Assembly (NCBI GenBank): GCA_963803495.1
Contig: CAWDMP010000002.1
Location: 1,674,001-1,738,000 of the forward strand
Origin: Persicitalea sp963803495
Lineage (GTDB): Bacteria; Bacteroidota; Bacteroidia; Cytophagales; Spirosomataceae
Reading direction: 5' to 3'
Length of the DNA stretch: 64,000 nucleotides
Shown here: positions 62,125-64,000 of the stretch, one piece after another
Layout: each line of letters opens with the position of its first letter
Position numbering within the stretch: position 1 is the first letter of the stretch
The notes under the pieces: generated by a model
The model's database searches: none
What the model was told of the DNA's origin: nothing
What the model saw: the letters and a program-made list of their open reading frames with translations, nothing else
Translations under genes and position numbers: made by a program

Positions 62125-62970
62125 TCACCCGATCTGCGCGGTCGGCCTAGCCTCAGGGATTTCGTCGGGGGCAATGCGTTCGATGAGCATAACGGTAATG
62201 TTATCATGACCGCCGCGTTGCTTGGCAAGGTCGATCATGCGCTGAGCGGCTTCGCTCATCATGTCGAGGTTAAGCCACTCGGCGAGCTCGTCGTCGGTGA
62301 GGTAGTCATAGAGCCCGTCGCTGCACAGCAGCAGCCGGTCACCCTGTTCCAGCGAGTAGGGTGATTTCTGCACGTCGATATCGACTTTCTGCTGGGTACC
62401 CATCGCGCGGGTCAGCACGTTGCGCTCGGGATGGGTATCGGCGTCGGCGGGTTGGATAATGCCTTCGTCCACCAGTTTTTGTACATAAGTGTGGTCGGTG
62501 GTAAGCTGGGTGAAGTGTCCGTTGTGGTAGAGATAGGCCCGGCTGTCGCCTACATGGGCCACGTACAGGCCGCTATCACACACAACCACGGCCGTGCAGG
62601 TCGTACCCATACCTTTCTGGCGAGCGTTGCGACCGGCTGCCTGCCAGATCAGGCGGTTGGCTTTGGCGAGCGCGAAGTACAGGCTCTCTTCGGCGTCTTC
62701 TCCGCGTTGATAGTAGGTTTTGGCCACGATTTCGGTCGCCATTTGGGAAGCTACCTCGCCAGCCGCGTGACCGCCCATGCCATCGGCTACCACGGCCAGA
62801 AAGCCCTTGTGGCGCTGTACCTCGCGGCTCGCGGGGCGCACGAAGCGCGTGGCGTCTTCGTTGTTGGTGCGTACGCTGCCCAGATCCGACAGTGCCACGG
62901 CGCGCAACTCACCTAGTCCCGGCAGGGTCACTTCTTCGGTTTGGTCCAATAACCATTTTTTCCAAAACAT
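62125..62970 (-). CDS. PP2C-family Ser/Thr protein phosphatase
   Basis: A 281-aa PPM phosphatase that should reverse the neighbouring kinases. Metal and catalytic motifs are present in order: LSDLGSVRTNNEDATRF (metal Asp), VVADGMGGHAAGEVAS (metal Asp-Gly), HVGDSRAYLY, LLLCSDGLYDYLTDDEL and GGHDNITVML. The ATG at 62970 (MFWKKWLLDQ) is preferred to a TTG 9 bases upstream. It lies 56 bases after the second kinase gene on the same strand, with 250 bases (holding the GC repeat) before the membrane kinase. Confidence 0.93.
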   Translation of the reverse strand: MFWKKWLLDQTEEVTLPGLGELRAVALSDLGSVRTNNEDATRFVRPASREVQRHKGFLAVVADGMGGHAAGEVASQMATEIVAKTYYQRGEDAEESLYFALAKANRLIWQAAGRNARQKGMGTTCTAVVVCDSGLYVAHVGDSRAYLYHNGHFTQLTTDHTYVQKLVDEGIIQPADADTHPERNVLTRAMGTQQKVDIDVQKSPYSLEQGDRLLLCSDGLYDYLTDDELAEWLNLDMMSEAAQRMIDLAKQRGGHDNITVMLIERIAPDEIPEARPTAQIG

Positions 62971-63026
62971 AGCTTTCAATTTTAGGAACGGGGGGAAAGG
63001 TCAACGGCTCACGGCGGTCGTTCAAA

Positions 63027-63899
63027 TTATTTACCACTAAGCTTCAATCTTGAAACCCAACCCTTTATTCTGGTCAGAAAGCGTTGCTGAGGGTGCTTCA
63101 AAAGTGCAAGCACTTCGGCGGCGGTCAGGCGTTTTTCGGGATTGGGGTGGAGTAGCCTTCTGATAATTCGTTTGCTCTGTCGGGACAAGTCGGGCAGCAG
63201 CAGGTCGGGGGACATGTAGTCGCCGCGCTCGATTTTAATCCTGATTTCCGTTTCGGTAGTACCGTCGAAAGGGCGGTAACCCGTCAGCATTTCGTAGAGT
63301 AGCACGCCCAGCGCCCAACAGTCGGAAGCCGCACTCACCTGATTATGAAACTGCTCGGGCGCCATCGAATAGGTGGTGCCGATCACGTAGCCCTCCCGCG
63401 TCAGACGCGGGGTGTAGGCAGCTTTGGCGATGCCAAAATCCAGTAATTTGGCGGTACCATCGGCCGTCACCTTAATGTTGCAGGCCTTCAAATCGCGGTG
63501 AACGATGCCGCGCTCGTGCAAATGCGCTACGGCTGAGGCAATTTGCCCCAACACCTTCAGAGCAAAGCCTTCGGGCAAGCGCCGGTGACGGAAAATGAGC
63601 GTTTCTAGCGTAGGGCCCGGCACGTATTCCATCACGATACAGGAATGCGGCTCGCCGGACAAGTAAGTGTAGAGCGCCGCGATGTGCGGATGATGCACCG
63701 AGGCCTGCACATACGCCTCGTTCTGGAAGCGGGCGGCCTGATCGATCCGCGACAGCACCTTCACGGCGGCGGGTTGGCGGGTCGAGTGGTGGGCGGCTTT
63801 GTACACCTCCCCCATGCCGCCCGCGCCCAGCCACTTCGTCAGTGTGTAGCCCCCGATGATACGGTTGGTCAGTGAGCCATGTGCAACCGGCCTGCTCAC
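63027..63899 (-). CDS. soluble Ser/Thr protein kinase
   Basis: A 290-aa Hanks-type kinase with little beyond the catalytic domain. WLGAGGMGEVYKA (24-36), Lys47 in AAVKVL, HRDLKACNIKV (134-144; catalytic Asp136), DFGIAKA (154-160) and APEQF are all present. No transmembrane helix; a short basic C-terminal tail (RFLTRIKGWVSRLKLSGK) may be amphipathic. The start is GTG 63899, which shares GTGA with the stop of the upstream gene, so translation is coupled. Confidence 0.92.
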   Translation of the reverse strand: MSRPVAHGSLTNRIIGGYTLTKWLGAGGMGEVYKAAHHSTRQPAAVKVLSRIDQAARFQNEAYVQASVHHPHIAALYTYLSGEPHSCIVMEYVPGPTLETLIFRHRRLPEGFALKVLGQIASAVAHLHERGIVHRDLKACNIKVTADGTAKLLDFGIAKAAYTPRLTREGYVIGTTYSMAPEQFHNQVSAASDCWALGVLLYEMLTGYRPFDGTTETEIRIKIERGDYMSPDLLLPDLSRQSKRIIRRLLHPNPEKRLTAAEVLALLKHPQQRFLTRIKGWVSRLKLSGK

Positions 63900-64000
63900 T
63901 TGATAACCCGCTTACTGCCCATCAATTCCATGCCGTAGTGGATTGGCACGGCGAACGTAATCCTGGCCCCTTCCTGACTGGTGTGGCTGGCCGTAAAAAT
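63896..64000 (-). CDS. C-terminus of a gene running off the window
   Basis: Thirty-four residues are visible on the minus strand ending at TGA 63896: FTASHTSQEGARITFAVPIH, then YGMELMGSKRVIK. The GARITFAVP strand resembles the end of a HATPase_c-type ATPase domain (compare GTTFTFTLP in histidine kinases), but this is too short to name. The 4-base GTGA overlap with the kinase shows the two are co-translated. Confidence 0.6.
   Translation of the reverse strand: MFTASHTSQEGARITFAVPIHYGMELMGSKRVIK

Noticed and set aside
1..64000. tRNA, rRNA, tmRNA, integrase or replication-origin signals
   Set aside because: Looked for typical tRNA T-loop and rRNA strings, integrase-type genes and DnaA-box clusters; none seen by eye.

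Overview
The window comes from a Bacteroidota chromosome, most likely order Cytophagales (a Spirosoma/Dyadobacter/Runella-like soil or freshwater bacterium). Four things point there: zinc-free S14 and L36; promoters of the TTG-N20-TAnnTTTG type; a type IX secretion (T9SS) sorting tail and a PorE-like lipoprotein; and the gene order rpsL-rpsG-fusA-rpsJ-rplC...rplQ-carA-eno. Placement below order level is inference.

Layout. 0.2-1.5 kb: enolase (minus strand). 1.6-7.5 kb: plus-strand accessory block with a rhodanese-thioredoxin, a DapA/NanA-type aldolase, an exo-sialidase-like Asp-box protein, a YidR-like propeller and a sodium:solute symporter, which looks like sugar-acid (sialic-acid-like) scavenging. 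7.5-8.2 kb: a RelE/HigB-type toxin-antitoxin pair lying over the end of a truncated lipoprotein gene. 8.3-25.7 kb: carA, then the complete alpha/spc/S10 ribosomal supercluster on the minus strand (rplQ back to rpsJ, with secY, map, infA, rpoA). 26.0-31.7 kb: an AT-richer plus-strand island between rpsJ and fusA, with a broken Crp-type regulator, an SGNH hydrolase, a T9SS-exported sialate-O-acetylesterase-like protein and a broken lipoprotein. 31.9-36.1 kb: fusA, a lipoprotein gene, rpsG and rpsL. 36.4-43.2 kb: isocitrate dehydrogenase, PorE-like OmpA lipoprotein, M23 peptidase and DASH cryptochrome. 43.2-48.6 kb: SGNH protein, LemA and two TPM-domain proteins, GMC oxidoreductase. 48.9-53.9 kb: a membrane protein, a nuclease remnant, an AraC regulator, and an outer-membrane beta-barrel gene plus a secreted-protein gene that both carry inactivating lesions. 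53.9-59.9 kb: a conserved Bacteroidota protein, small enzymes, and a convergent LuxR-type regulator/TPR histidine kinase pair. 60.0-64.0 kb: a kinase-PP2C-kinase signalling module, the last kinase translationally coupled to an upstream gene that runs off the window.

The most interesting signals are non-coding. fusA and rpsJ, now about 6 kb apart, start with nearly the same 46-bp promoter-plus-leader, and rpsL and rplC share its core. An intrinsic terminator plus a fresh promoter separates rpsJ from rplC. Three direct repeats with an exact 21-bp period sit just upstream of a well-formed promoter driving the SGNH/acetylesterase block. Protein-level oddities are an L17 fused to a helix-hairpin-helix module, an S3 with a long RGG tail, and an apparent one-base frameshift inside rpsC. 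As rpsC is essential, that frameshift warns that some other frameshifts here may be sequence errors. No tRNA, rRNA or CRISPR array was seen.
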